Notes: generated from the letters alone by a model not told the origin. Shown: positions 54,682 to 63,706, counted from the stretch's first letter. The stretch: DNA of 64,000 nt from JAIROC01 sp031553535 (GCA_031553535.1 JAVBLM010000032.1:36377-100376); one strand, 5' to 3'. Translations and numbers: made by a program.

Positions 54682-56550
54682 ATGAATAGAAAAAGGATTG
54701 GTCTTATGAAACATCGGTTTTTCCTCATTATTGGAATAATTATCGGAACATTATCTGTAAACTCGTTATCTGCGCAGGTAACATGTACGGCAAAGGCTCC
54801 GGGACAAGTCAGCATAGGACAAGCATTTAATATAACATTCGATTTGAATGAAAAAGTAGATAAATTGCCCTCAGTCAATTTTGCAAGTTTCAGAGTTGCC
54901 GGAGGCCCAAGTCAAGGAATGTCATCTTCCACCAGTTTTATTAACGGTCAGGTAAGAAGTACCCAATCATATACTTATACCTATACATTGGTTGCGGAAA
55001 AAGAAGGTACTTTTATTATTCCTTCGGTTACTTTTTCGGCAAATAACCAGCAGGTAAGATCAAATCCGTTAACTATTGTTGTAACAGGTGCCGGGCAAAA
55101 TCAGCAGCCTAACAGTAATCAACAATCTGCCACAGCGCAAGGGTTTGATAAAGATGATTTTTTTATTAAAGCCTTTATCTCTAATTCAAATCCTTATGTT
55201 GGAGAACAAGTAATTGTAACCTATAAATTATATTTAGGGCCTCAGGCTTATCGTTATCGGGAACAAATTACAACCCGCCCAACAGCACAAGGGTTCTGGA
55301 CATATGATCTGAGTCCGAAAGATGGCAATCTGGCGAAAAAAGAAGAAGTGATAGATGGGAAAAAGTTCTTGGTAATTGATATGTATTCAATGGCTGTCTA
55401 CCCTCAGAAAAGCGGGAAATTAACCATTTCTCCCTTAGAATCGGATTTGGTAGTACAGGTATTGGTACAGCAACAGCGTTCGCGAAGTAATGATATCTTT
55501 GACCTGTTTTTCTCAGATCCCTTTTCCGGAGGAAATAGAGCTCAGAATATAGAACTCAAACTATCTTCAAATACATTAACTATTAATGCAAAGGAATTAC
55601 CAACAGCTAATAAACCATACGAGTTCAATGGGCTGGTAGGTGATTTTAAACTGTCTGCAAAGTTAAGCAGAGAGAAGCTTGCTGCCAATGACGCTACCAA
55701 TTTAACAGTTACGATATCCGGATCGGGAAATCTGCAATACATAGAGCCTTTGGATTTTAATTTTCCATCGGATATAGCAGTCCATGATCCTGAAATCAGG
55801 GATAATATCAACACTTCCTCTTCGGGAGTTTCGGGTTCGCGGACATTTGAATATGTTCTTATCCCCAGAATAGAAGGAGATTATACGGTCCCTTCTGCTT
55901 CATTTTCTTATTTCGATAAACGCAAAGGAACGTATACGACATTGAATACTCCTGAGTTTACATTGAATGTAGAAAAAGGCCAATCAGGTGATGCTGTTTC
56001 ATATAATACGAATAATAAAACGGATGTTAAAGTTCTAGGAACAGACATCCATCATATTAAAACCAACTGGAATCCTAAATTACAGAAAGCCACTTTTTCT
56101 CTTTCTCTCTTATATTGGATATTATTATTTTTACCGGTAATCATATTAGTGGTCTTTATCATTTTATTCCGGAAAAGAGTGGAATCAAGAAAAAATATCG
56201 TTCTCTTGCGTGACAAAAAAGCATCTAAAACAGCAAAGAAACGTTTACGGAAAGCAGAAAAATTATTGCAAAGCAAACAAAATGAAGCTTTCTATATTGA
56301 AATTTCAAAAGTTTTATGGGGATATATTAGCGATAAATTTCATATTCCTCTCGGACAACTTTCTTTAGATACAGCTTATCAAAAACTGTCTGAACGTAAC
56401 ATGGCGGAAGACTCCATAAAGGAATTTATCGATACACTTAATGATTGCGAATATGTTCGTTTCGCTCCATCTTCAGATATTACTCCTGAAAAAATGTATG
56501 AGCGAACATTCAATTTCATTACAAAAATAGAACAGGAATTAAAAAATTAA
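54682..56550 (+). CDS. batD: BatD
   Basis: 622 aa from ATG 54682, eleven bases after the BatC stop; ATG 54706 is an equally possible start. Signal peptide with cleavage near SLSAQV. Beta-rich periplasmic domains follow (TYTLVAEKEGTFIIPSVTFS is characteristic, and FEYVLIPRIEGDYTVPSASFSY repeats the theme). One transmembrane helix lies near 480-500 (LLYWILLFLPVIILVVFIIL) and a cytoplasmic helical tail follows. Forms a membrane complex with BatB. No batE follows; a small membrane protein does. Confidence 0.92.
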   Translation: MNRKRIGLMKHRFFLIIGIIIGTLSVNSLSAQVTCTAKAPGQVSIGQAFNITFDLNEKVDKLPSVNFASFRVAGGPSQGMSSSTSFINGQVRSTQSYTYTYTLVAEKEGTFIIPSVTFSANNQQVRSNPLTIVVTGAGQNQQPNSNQQSATAQGFDKDDFFIKAFISNSNPYVGEQVIVTYKLYLGPQAYRYREQITTRPTAQGFWTYDLSPKDGNLAKKEEVIDGKKFLVIDMYSMAVYPQKSGKLTISPLESDLVVQVLVQQQRSRSNDIFDLFFSDPFSGGNRAQNIELKLSSNTLTINAKELPTANKPYEFNGLVGDFKLSAKLSREKLAANDATNLTVTISGSGNLQYIEPLDFNFPSDIAVHDPEIRDNINTSSSGVSGSRTFEYVLIPRIEGDYTVPSASFSYFDKRKGTYTTLNTPEFTLNVEKGQSGDAVSYNTNNKTDVKVLGTDIHHIKTNWNPKLQKATFSLSLLYWILLFLPVIILVVFIILFRKRVESRKNIVLLRDKKASKTAKKRLRKAEKLLQSKQNEAFYIEISKVLWGYISDKFHIPLGQLSLDTAYQKLSERNMAEDSIKEFIDTLNDCEYVRFAPSSDITPEKMYERTFNFITKIEQELKN

Positions 56551-56629
56551 TTCAAAAATACTTTACCTTAAGATCACGTTTTAATAATAAACATAATTTA
56601 AAAAACAGACAACTTAAAAAGATATCCAG

Positions 56630-57127
56630 GTGAAAACAAAAGATATAACTTCACGCAATTATTTTAAATCATTAAAAATAGTATATTATGTATCTATCAT
56701 CGAACTTCTACTATTTCTTGCTATTGCCGTATTGCTGTCGTTTATCGCCCCACATCATACAGAGAATATTAGATTGATAAAAATATCATCTTTTGTAATT
56801 CCAACAATTGTAGTTTTAGGTTTTCTTTGCAGCAAGACATTATTTAAGAGAAAATTAGAAAAATTAAAATATGAAAATGATTTGAAATTAAAAATGGAAG
56901 GATATCGTTCTGCGTTGATAATTAAATACCTGTCCTTGAAAGTGCCCGCTTTTATCGCAATACTTGCTTCCATATTAACAGGGGAAATGATCTTCTTAAC
57001 TCTATCCGTATTACTAATACTGATGCTTTTTATCGAAAAACCATCCCCAATTAAAGCGGCAAGGGATCTGGAGTTAAATTCAGAAAATACACAAATAATC
57101 GCTAATCCTAATAAAATTATTGTATAA
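56630..57127 (+). CDS. Four-helix membrane protein, unknown
   Basis: 165 aa from a GTG start. Two pairs of hydrophobic helices (about 20-42 and 48-67; 103-117 and 120-135) with a basic stretch between them. No family recognised. It is 79 bp after batD on the same strand and may share its transcript, but is not BatE (no TPR or SH3 features). Confidence 0.6.
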   Translation: MKTKDITSRNYFKSLKIVYYVSIIELLLFLAIAVLLSFIAPHHTENIRLIKISSFVIPTIVVLGFLCSKTLFKRKLEKLKYENDLKLKMEGYRSALIIKYLSLKVPAFIAILASILTGEMIFLTLSVLLILMLFIEKPSPIKAARDLELNSENTQIIANPNKIIV

Positions 57128-57199
57128 GTTATTTATTTTAGATCAATGAATAAGAATAAAAACAATGGGGCTAAATCTTATTTTGAGATACCGGGAAAA

Positions 57200-57222
57200 A
57201 GATTAATTTCGTTGAGCTCGAT
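57200..57222 (+). repeat. GGATTAACT-family fragment
   Basis: AGATTAATTTCGTTGAGCTC matches the repeat at 4344 and 18234 with small changes. Confidence 0.5.
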
Positions 57223-57318
57223 TCACAATTCAAAGTTAACAGGTTTATGGCTTTACAAGTTAACAGCAAACCTGGACATGCTGTCCTTCCCTTTTTCATT
57301 TAACGTTTTCGAGAAAGC

Positions 57319-57590
57319 CTGAAAGCATTTCACCACTTACTTTGGAACTTTCTGCAAAGGTTGAAAGTCTCCCGTCATTTACTTTATAGCTTTCAGCAAA
57401 AATTGAAAGCTTCTAACCATTTACTTTGGAGTTTTCAGCAAAGGTTGAAAGCCTCCCGCCATTTACTTTGGTGCTTTCAGCAAGTGTTGAAAGTCCCAAA
57501 CCATTTAGTTTGGAGCTTTCAGCAAAGGTTGAAAGTCTCAAAACATTTGCTTTGGTGTTTTCAGAGTAGTTTGAAAACCTCATGCATAAT
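57319..57590. repeat. Tandem array 5: seven 42-bp hairpin units
   Basis: TTGAAAG or its equivalent falls at 57319, 57361, 57403, 57445, 57487, 57529 and 57571, exactly 42 bp apart. Units carry CTTTCAgcaaaggtTGAAAG or a close variant, then CTC, then CATTTACTTTGG-like sequence. It aligns with array 4 units, one base shorter, and the stem differs from array 4 but stays paired. Open frames here (57361-57672 plus, 57413-57808 minus) are artefacts of the period. Nothing else is seen in 57128-57819. Confidence 0.95.
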
Positions 57591-57819
57591 GATATGTAAA
57601 TTTCAAAAAAACATGATTCCTTCTGTAAAACAGCCATATAAAACAATGTGTTTAAACCATACAATAAAATAACATAAAGATTAAACGACGAAAACCCTTT
57701 ACAGGACTCTCCAAATAGGGAAAGAACAAGAGAAGCAATGTTGAAGCTTCCATCTTCCGGTTTTGCTTCCTGGCCGGCAACAAAAAAGCAAAATACAGTG
57801 TATTCCAAAAAAATTAGTA

Positions 57820-57827
57820 TACTTTTG
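57820..57827 (+). promoter_or_regulatory. -7 element TACTTTTG for terC
   Basis: TAnnTTTG match 17 bp before the ATG at 57845. Confidence 0.6.
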
Positions 57828-57844
57828 CATATTATTTTTATCGA

Positions 57845-58903
57845 ATGAATGAAGTTATATTTTTAGGAGGATTTTTAATTCTAATTTCTATTTTTCTGGC
57901 TTTAGATTTAGGTGTATTTAATAAAAAAAGCCATGAGATTTCAGTGAAAGAATCTTTAATTTTCACACTTATCTGGATATCCCTCGCTATTGCTTTCTTT
58001 ATTTTTCTACGATATTTCGGACATTTGATCCATAATATTGGAACGATGGATGAACTGAATACCATTAATCTTCGTAATAAACATGGATTAATCTTCAATC
58101 CTGATGCCGACTTTTTAACGAATTTACAATTATACCGAAATCAGTTATCTCTCGAGTTTATTACAGGCTACACCATAGAATATGCCCTTTCAATTGATAA
58201 TATTTTTGTTATGCTGATGATTTTCATGAGCTTTTGCGTAGATAAAAAATATTATCACCGGGTATTATTTTGGGGAATTATTGGTGCCATCGTAATGCGG
58301 TTTATTTTTATTTTTGCCCTTTCCGCCTTAATTCATCAATTTGAATGGATACTGGCCATTTTTGGTGTTATTCTGATTATCAGTGCTGTAAAAATGTTCT
58401 TGGGCAGAAACGCAGCGGAAGAAATATGCATACAAGAACATAAAGTTGTAAAATTTGTTAGCAAGCATTTTTCTGTAACTCAAGACTATGTAGGTCAGAA
58501 ATTCTTCACTAAAATCGATGGGAAGCGTTATATAACACCACTGTTTTTGGTGTTATTAATCATTGAATTTTCTGATGTGATTTTTGCTGTAGATTCTGTT
58601 CCAGCTATTTTTTCTATAACACAAGATTCTTACATTGTCTTCTTTTCCAATATTTTTGCTATTATTGGATTACGTTCATTGTTCTTTTTATTGAGTAGTA
58701 TTGTAAATCTATTCCGATTTTTAAAAACCGGATTATCTGTTTTACTTGCTTTTGTAGGAATAAAAATGTTATTAGAAATAATTTTTCACGTTTCAATAGG
58801 AACACAAGCCTCTTTAATCTTCATTATTTCTACATTGGCCTTTTGTATTTTACTATCCATTGTCATTCCTGAAAAGGAACCGAAAGAAAATACAAAGTTA
58901 TAG
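57845..58903 (+). CDS. TerC/Alx-family membrane protein
   Basis: 352 aa with about nine membrane helices. Family motifs: EYALSIDNIFVMLMIF near 113-128 and IIEFSDVIFAVDSVPAIF near 238-255, whose Asp residues line the transport site. Alx/TerC proteins export Mn2+ and affect tellurite and pH stress. No yybP-type riboswitch is evident upstream. It overlaps the convergent YitT gene by six bases. Confidence 0.93.
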   Translation: MNEVIFLGGFLILISIFLALDLGVFNKKSHEISVKESLIFTLIWISLAIAFFIFLRYFGHLIHNIGTMDELNTINLRNKHGLIFNPDADFLTNLQLYRNQLSLEFITGYTIEYALSIDNIFVMLMIFMSFCVDKKYYHRVLFWGIIGAIVMRFIFIFALSALIHQFEWILAIFGVILIISAVKMFLGRNAAEEICIQEHKVVKFVSKHFSVTQDYVGQKFFTKIDGKRYITPLFLVLLIIEFSDVIFAVDSVPAIFSITQDSYIVFFSNIFAIIGLRSLFFLLSSIVNLFRFLKTGLSVLLAFVGIKMLLEIIFHVSIGTQASLIFIISTLAFCILLSIVIPEKEPKENTKL

Positions 58904-59773
58904 CCTTAGTGTATCAAAATTCTTCCCAAAAACACCGCTTGTTTTAGCGATACTTATAAAAGCACCTTCATCAACCTCTTTGATAATGCGGGTTATGTTT
59001 GCTTTATCGCCTCTGTGGGCAATAACCAATAAGATTTCAATGTTTTCTTTTGTATATGACCCATATCCGTTTATCAGAGTAGCCCCACGATGAAGATCAT
59101 TATTAATCCGATCTGCAATTTCTCTGTTTTTAGGTGAAAACACCATAAATTGAAATGTCTGCCTGTACCCATCAATGACAATATCCGATGTAAATGTATA
59201 TGCAATCATAGCAACATAACTGTAAACCAAAGACTCAATAGATCTTACAATTAAATAAGAAGACGCTATTATCAAAACATTTATCAATAAGGATAACCTT
59301 CCATACGAGATATTTCGAAATTTGGTAATAATGAGGATAATAATATCAGTTCCTCCGGTATTTCCCCCATAATTCAAAGCAATACCTACTCCTGCACCTG
59401 CCAACATTGCTCCGATAAGAGCACACAAAAACATATCATCTACTAACGGCGTAGGGAACAATGGCTGCAATATAGAAAAAAACAAAGAGAGCAGTAATGT
59501 GCATATTACTGTACTTGTACCAAATCGAGGGCCTAATATTTTAAGGGCAATGGCAATCAGAATAAAGTTAAGTACTAATGTTGATATTCCTATAGGTATT
59601 CCTAATGCAAAATAAATCAATGTTGCTATCCCACTTATTCCCCCGCCCATTAATTTGCTTGGAATAAGAAATGCTGTCCACCCAAAAGCAAAAATAGCGA
59701 GTCCGAGAGATATAAAAAAATATTTCTTAATTGTGTTTAATACACTTTTCGTTGATAATACTGGTTTTCGCAT
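58898..59773 (-). CDS. YitT-family membrane protein (DUF161-DUF2179)
   Basis: 291 aa. Five to six membrane helices in residues 20-200 with the family's GGISGIATLIYFALGIPIG and NYGGNTGGTDIIILI motifs, then the soluble DUF2179 domain (about 205-291, FMVFSPKNREIADRINNDLHRGATLINGYG). Function unknown; common in Firmicutes and Bacteroidota. A promoter motif lies 64 bp upstream. Confidence 0.92.
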   Translation of the reverse strand: MRKPVLSTKSVLNTIKKYFFISLGLAIFAFGWTAFLIPSKLMGGGISGIATLIYFALGIPIGISTLVLNFILIAIALKILGPRFGTSTVICTLLLSLFFSILQPLFPTPLVDDMFLCALIGAMLAGAGVGIALNYGGNTGGTDIIILIITKFRNISYGRLSLLINVLIIASSYLIVRSIESLVYSYVAMIAYTFTSDIVIDGYRQTFQFMVFSPKNREIADRINNDLHRGATLINGYGSYTKENIEILLVIAHRGDKANITRIIKEVDEGAFISIAKTSGVFGKNFDTLRL

Positions 59774-59836
59774 AAATTATATAACCTTGATTTATTTTTT
59801 ATTTTAGCATCTATCTTACATAAGACCAAAAGTCTA

Positions 59837-59844
59837 CAAAGATA
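59837..59844 (-). promoter_or_regulatory. -7 element TATCTTTG for the YitT gene
   Basis: The minus strand reads TATCTTTG, 63 bp before the ATG at 59773. Confidence 0.55.
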
Positions 59845-60020
59845 AATAAAATTATTTTATATGGGAAAAAGTCATTTGTGTACATACACAAAAACTAAAA
59901 CTATTTTAGTAATAGAAACAAAAAAACGAATTCTTACAAATCTAAATATTCTCTTATCTTCTTGATTATTTGGCATAAAATTTGTAACGCTATAAGATGA
60001 TCTTTTAAAACAAAAAAATA

Positions 60021-60446
60021 ATGAAAACAAAAACAAATAAATTACTTTGTAGGAATAAACTAAGTTCTATTGCTTTAATTCCTGCAATGATAGGAATTAT
60101 TATGTTTCTTTCTGCAACAAGAGACATCTGCTCAGAAGTAAATAAAAGTATTATGGCTGGAGATGCCCAACAATTATCCAAATATCTCAGCTCAACGGTT
60201 GAAATGTCTGTCTTAGGAAAAGAAGGATATTTTAGCAAAGTTCAGGCTGTTTCTATTTTATCCGAATTTTTCAAGAATAATCCACCTAAAGATTTTACAG
60301 TAAAACAAGGTGGATCCAGTTCTGAAAATACAAAATTTTCTATTGGAACATATGATACATCCGGAGGCACATTCAAGATATATTATGTTGTTAAAAAAGA
60401 ACAAGATAATGAATTCATACATAAATTGACTATTGAAAAAAAATAA
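60021..60446 (+). CDS. DUF4783-family small exported protein
   Basis: 141 aa. A basic N terminus then a hydrophobic segment (LSSIALIPAMIGIIMFL) acting as signal or anchor. The domain (about 35-138) has the NTF2-like pattern SIMAGDAQQLSKYLSSTVEMSV, QAVSILSEFFKNNPPKDF and YVVKKEQDNEFIHKLTIEKK typical of DUF4783. This family recurs immediately before nadC in Bacteroidota, as here (three bases apart). Function unknown. Confidence 0.85.
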   Translation: MKTKTNKLLCRNKLSSIALIPAMIGIIMFLSATRDICSEVNKSIMAGDAQQLSKYLSSTVEMSVLGKEGYFSKVQAVSILSEFFKNNPPKDFTVKQGGSSSENTKFSIGTYDTSGGTFKIYYVVKKEQDNEFIHKLTIEKK

Positions 60447-60449
60447 TTG

Positions 60450-61286
60450 ATGTCTATTGAAGAAATTATCCGGCAAGCAATAAAAGAAGATATTGGCAGT
60501 GGAGATCATTCTTCTTTGTCCTGTATTCCTGATACCGCATACGGAAAAGCAGAATTGGTAATAAAAGAAGAAGGGGTTATTGCAGGTGTTGATATCGCGT
60601 TGCAAGTTTTTGATCAAATCGACAAATCTTTAAAAACAAATGTTCTTATTTTAGATGGGACTGAGGTTAAAAAAAATGATGTTGTTTTTACAATGGAAGG
60701 GAAAATCCGTTCAATCTTACTGTCAGAGCGGTTAATGCTCAACATTATGCAACGCATGAGTGGTATTGCAACGAAAACAAGGCATTTCTGCAATCTCATT
60801 AAAGGAACAAATGCCAAGTTGTTGGATACTAGAAAAACAACTCCTAATATACGGATATTGGAAAAAATGGCGGTTCGTATTGGAGGAGGATATAATCATC
60901 GTATGGGGTTATATGATATGATCATGCTTAAGGATAATCATATAGATTATGCCGGCGGGATTGAAATGGCTATTAAGAAAGCAAATGATTACGTTAACAG
61001 TAACAATCTTGATATAAAAATCGAAATAGAAACTCGTTCTTTATTCGAAGTGGAAAAAGCACTTTCTTTAGGTGGATTCCATCGCATTATGTTTGATAAC
61101 TTCACGGTAGATAATGTTCGAAAAGGAGTTGAAATGGTACAAAACAGATATGAAACCGAAGCTTCTGGAAATATCAATGAATCTACTATTCGAGTCTATG
61201 CAGAAACCGGTGTTGATTTCATCTCGGTAGGAGCTTTAACCCATTCTGTAAAAGGATTAGACATGAGTTTAAAGGCTATTATATAA
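60450..61286 (+). CDS. nadC: Nicotinate-nucleotide pyrophosphorylase (quinolinate PRTase)
   Basis: 278 aa. ATG 60450 chosen; a TTG lies directly before it. Conserved features: N-terminal EDIGSGDHSS, LNIMQRMSGIATKT, LDTRKTTPNIRILEKMAVRIGGGYNHRMGLYDMIMLKDNHI (the substrate-binding RKTTP, GGGxNHR and KDNH), then a Glu/Asp series (IEIETRS, IMFDNF) and the C-terminal YAETGVDFISVGALTHS. It makes nicotinate mononucleotide from quinolinate and PRPP in NAD synthesis. Between DUF4783 and pfkA in one operon. Confidence 0.97.
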   Translation: MSIEEIIRQAIKEDIGSGDHSSLSCIPDTAYGKAELVIKEEGVIAGVDIALQVFDQIDKSLKTNVLILDGTEVKKNDVVFTMEGKIRSILLSERLMLNIMQRMSGIATKTRHFCNLIKGTNAKLLDTRKTTPNIRILEKMAVRIGGGYNHRMGLYDMIMLKDNHIDYAGGIEMAIKKANDYVNSNNLDIKIEIETRSLFEVEKALSLGGFHRIMFDNFTVDNVRKGVEMVQNRYETEASGNINESTIRVYAETGVDFISVGALTHSVKGLDMSLKAII

Positions 61287-61290
61287 CAAT

Positions 61291-62283
61291 ATGACAAACA
61301 TAAAGAAGATCGGAATATTAACCTCCGGTGGAGATGCGCCCGGAATGAATGCCGCTATACGTGCTGTTACCAGAACGGCAATTCTTAATAACATTTCCGT
61401 TATGGGAATTCTCGCCGGTTACCAGGGGTTAATAAAGAAAGACTTTATTCCTTTAACGGCACAAAGTGTGAGGGGTATTATACAAACAGGTGGGACAATC
61501 TTACGTGCTGCACGTAGTCCCGAATTCAGAACAACCGAAGGCCGCAAAAAAGGAGTAGACAATTTAAAAGAAGACGGGATTGATGCTCTTGTTGTAATAG
61601 GCGGAGATGGGACATTCCGGGGAGCAAATGATTTAACAAAGGAATATAATATTCCCATAGTTGGTATTCCGGGAACAATAGATAATGATATCTATGGAAC
61701 TGAATATACTGTAGGATATGATACTTGCTTGAATACAGTTGTAGGTGCAGTAGATAAAATTCGTGATACGGCAAGTTCTCATAACCGTATTTTCTTTGTG
61801 GAAGTGATGGGACATGAATCCGGATTTGTTGCTATGAATAGCGGATTGGCATGTGGCGCTGATCTTATTTTAATACCTGAACAAAAAAACCAGTTAGAGA
61901 AAACCAGACAATTTCTGGCCGAACGTGCCCGCCAAAACAAATCAAGTGTAATTATGGTTGCGGAAGGCATTGAAGAAGGAACAATGGTAATTGCAGAGAA
62001 AATGAAAGAAGAGTTTTCTCAATTTGATATAAGAGTATCCGTTTTAGGATATATCCAAAGAGGAGGGAGCCCAAGTGCAAGGGATCGAATCCTTGCAAGT
62101 GAGTTGGGAGTTGAGGCTGTAAATGCATTAATAAAAGGAGAAAAAGGAATTATGATTGGACGATTACATGGAAAAACCCGTTATGAACCTTTTACGACTG
62201 CCGTCAAAATGCATAAACATGCTGATGCCGAATTTTTAAGAGTAGCTGAAAGTATCGGCACCTATACTCCTACAGATGATTAG
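61291..62283 (+). CDS. pfkA: ATP-dependent 6-phosphofructokinase
   Basis: 330 aa. ATP site GILTSGGDAPGMN at the N terminus, GGDGTFRGA at 104-112, catalytic PGTIDNDI near 130, MGHESGF near 172 and substrate-side QRGGSPSARDR near 253, all as in bacterial PfkA. The GGDG glycine at position 107 indicates ATP rather than pyrophosphate as donor. It phosphorylates fructose-6-phosphate in glycolysis. Five bases after nadC; followed by a strong terminator. Confidence 0.96.
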   Translation: MTNIKKIGILTSGGDAPGMNAAIRAVTRTAILNNISVMGILAGYQGLIKKDFIPLTAQSVRGIIQTGGTILRAARSPEFRTTEGRKKGVDNLKEDGIDALVVIGGDGTFRGANDLTKEYNIPIVGIPGTIDNDIYGTEYTVGYDTCLNTVVGAVDKIRDTASSHNRIFFVEVMGHESGFVAMNSGLACGADLILIPEQKNQLEKTRQFLAERARQNKSSVIMVAEGIEEGTMVIAEKMKEEFSQFDIRVSVLGYIQRGGSPSARDRILASELGVEAVNALIKGEKGIMIGRLHGKTRYEPFTTAVKMHKHADAEFLRVAESIGTYTPTDD

Positions 62284-62307
62284 AAAGTTTGTTTTTAGTT
62301 GTTGATA

Positions 62308-62337
62308 GGGTAAGTTTTTATAAACTTGCCCTTTTTT
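62308..62337 (+). terminator. Terminator of the nadC-pfkA operon
   Basis: GGGTAAGTTT pairs with AAACTTGCCC (10 bp, one wobble), then TTTTTT, 24 bp past the pfkA stop. Confidence 0.9.
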
Positions 62338-62571
62338 ATTTAAAATTTACCGAATACCTTTTAGCTCATTTCTTAAAAATATTTTCCGTTTAGTTGTTTT
62401 CTATTGAAATTTATGTACCTTCGCTGCGTAAAAATGATTTGAAATTTATTTGAATTATTAAGTAATATAGAATTATTAGTAGCGGAAAACTACTAAGGGG
62501 AACAATAAAACACAATTAACGACGGCATTTTTCGCTACTTTTCACTTATAAATAGTGTGTTATGGTTGCGT

Positions 62572-62579
62572 TATATTTG
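62572..62579 (+). promoter_or_regulatory. -7 element TATATTTG, candidate for the FGE lipoprotein
   Basis: TAnnTTTG match that would give a leader of about 185 nt containing the hairpin at 62692. A separate 7-bp hairpin, TTAGTAGcggaaaaCTACTAA, lies before it at 62476-62496. Confidence 0.45.
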
Positions 62580-62691
62580 CCATATTCCTTTTTAAAATCA
62601 ATCGATATGTACGATCGTAAGCATGTCGTTATCCCTTATATTAATGAATTATCCTATTTTATCTGGATATGGAAAAACAAATTCATAAAAT

Positions 62692-62711
62692 CTGTCCCTG
62701 TCATGGGACAG
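62692..62711 (+). promoter_or_regulatory. Leader hairpin of the FGE lipoprotein gene
   Basis: CTGTCCCtgtcatGGGACAG is a perfect 7-bp GC-rich stem, 56 bases before the ATG, with no U tract. It could regulate translation or RNA stability. No known riboswitch class recognised. Confidence 0.4.
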
Positions 62712-62767
62712 CTATGGCAGTGGATTTAAAAATAAGAAAAAACAATTTACTCTAATCATTTAAAATT

Positions 62768-63706
62768 ATGAAAAACTTTATTTATGTATTTGCAATAACG
62801 GTTCCGTTGATGATTCTAATAATTTCTTGCAAAACCAAAATAACAGAGGTGCAGTTAAATAAAACCGAGCTAACTCTCAAAATAGGCGAAACCGGAAGTC
62901 TTGTAGCAATGGTTTTACCTGAAGATGCAAGTAACAAAGCGGTGAGTTGGAATAGCAGCAATTCCACAGTGGTTGAGGTAGATAATAATGGTAAAATAAC
63001 CGCAAAAGCAGTCGGTATCGCCATTATTACCGTAACTACGACAGACGACAATAAAACAGCAAATTGTACAGTTACAGTCATATATGCAGAAAAAATTGAA
63101 CCTTACGAAGGACTTGAAATGGTATTTGTAGAGGGCGGAACTTTTTACTCTTCCACACAAAAAACAGCAAGCAGTTTTTATATTGCAAAATATCTTGTAA
63201 CCCAAAAATTATGGAAAGATGTTATGGGAGTAAGCCCTCAACTTGATTATGGTGAAGGTGATAATTATCCGATATATCTTGTGAACTATTTTGATATACT
63301 TAATTTTATTGGAAAACTAAATAGTGTTACCGGTAAAGATTTCCGTTTAGCAACAAGTTCAGAATGGGAATATGCTGCAAAAGGAGGGATAAAAAGCCGC
63401 GGATACAAATATAGCGGCAGCAATAATATTGATGATGTCGCTTGGTATAATGGTAATAGTAATAATTCAACACATCCTGTAGGTAAAAAACTGCCTAATG
63501 AATTAGGCATTTACGACATGAGTGGCAATGTAAGTGAATGGGTTAGTTACTATCCTTTGAAAACTCATCCAGAGGAAGCATATGGTGGTAATTGGAACTC
63601 TGACGCACAAGGTTGTCATGTGTCATCTTCCATCACAGCAGACAACATTTGTAGGGCATATGATATTGGGTTTCGTCTTGTGCTCCCCATATCTAATAAT
63701 GAATAG
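62768..63706 (+). CDS. Lipoprotein with bacterial Ig-like domain and FGE/SUMF1-like domain
   Basis: 312 aa. Signal peptide with lipobox IISC (Cys21). Residues about 27-110 are a Big_2 Ig-like domain (VQLNKTELTLKIGETGSLVAM, VSWNSSNSTVVEVDNNGKIT, AIITVTT). Residues about 117-308 are a formylglycine-generating-enzyme-like domain: MVFVEGGTFY, FYIAKYLVTQKLWKDVMG, FRLATSSEWEYAAKGG, NELGIYDMSGNVSEWVS and a final GFRLVLP. The fold matches, but the paired active-site Cys of true FGE are not evident, so a glycan- or protein-binding role is more likely than sulfatase activation. Displayed on the outer envelope. Confidence 0.9.
   Translation: MKNFIYVFAITVPLMILIISCKTKITEVQLNKTELTLKIGETGSLVAMVLPEDASNKAVSWNSSNSTVVEVDNNGKITAKAVGIAIITVTTTDDNKTANCTVTVIYAEKIEPYEGLEMVFVEGGTFYSSTQKTASSFYIAKYLVTQKLWKDVMGVSPQLDYGEGDNYPIYLVNYFDILNFIGKLNSVTGKDFRLATSSEWEYAAKGGIKSRGYKYSGSNNIDDVAWYNGNSNNSTHPVGKKLPNELGIYDMSGNVSEWVSYYPLKTHPEEAYGGNWNSDAQGCHVSSSITADNICRAYDIGFRLVLPISNNE

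Noticed and set aside
57361..57808. Repeat ORFs on both strands at array 5
   Set aside because: Artefact of the 42-bp period; the homologous array 4 has a 43-bp period and no such frame.
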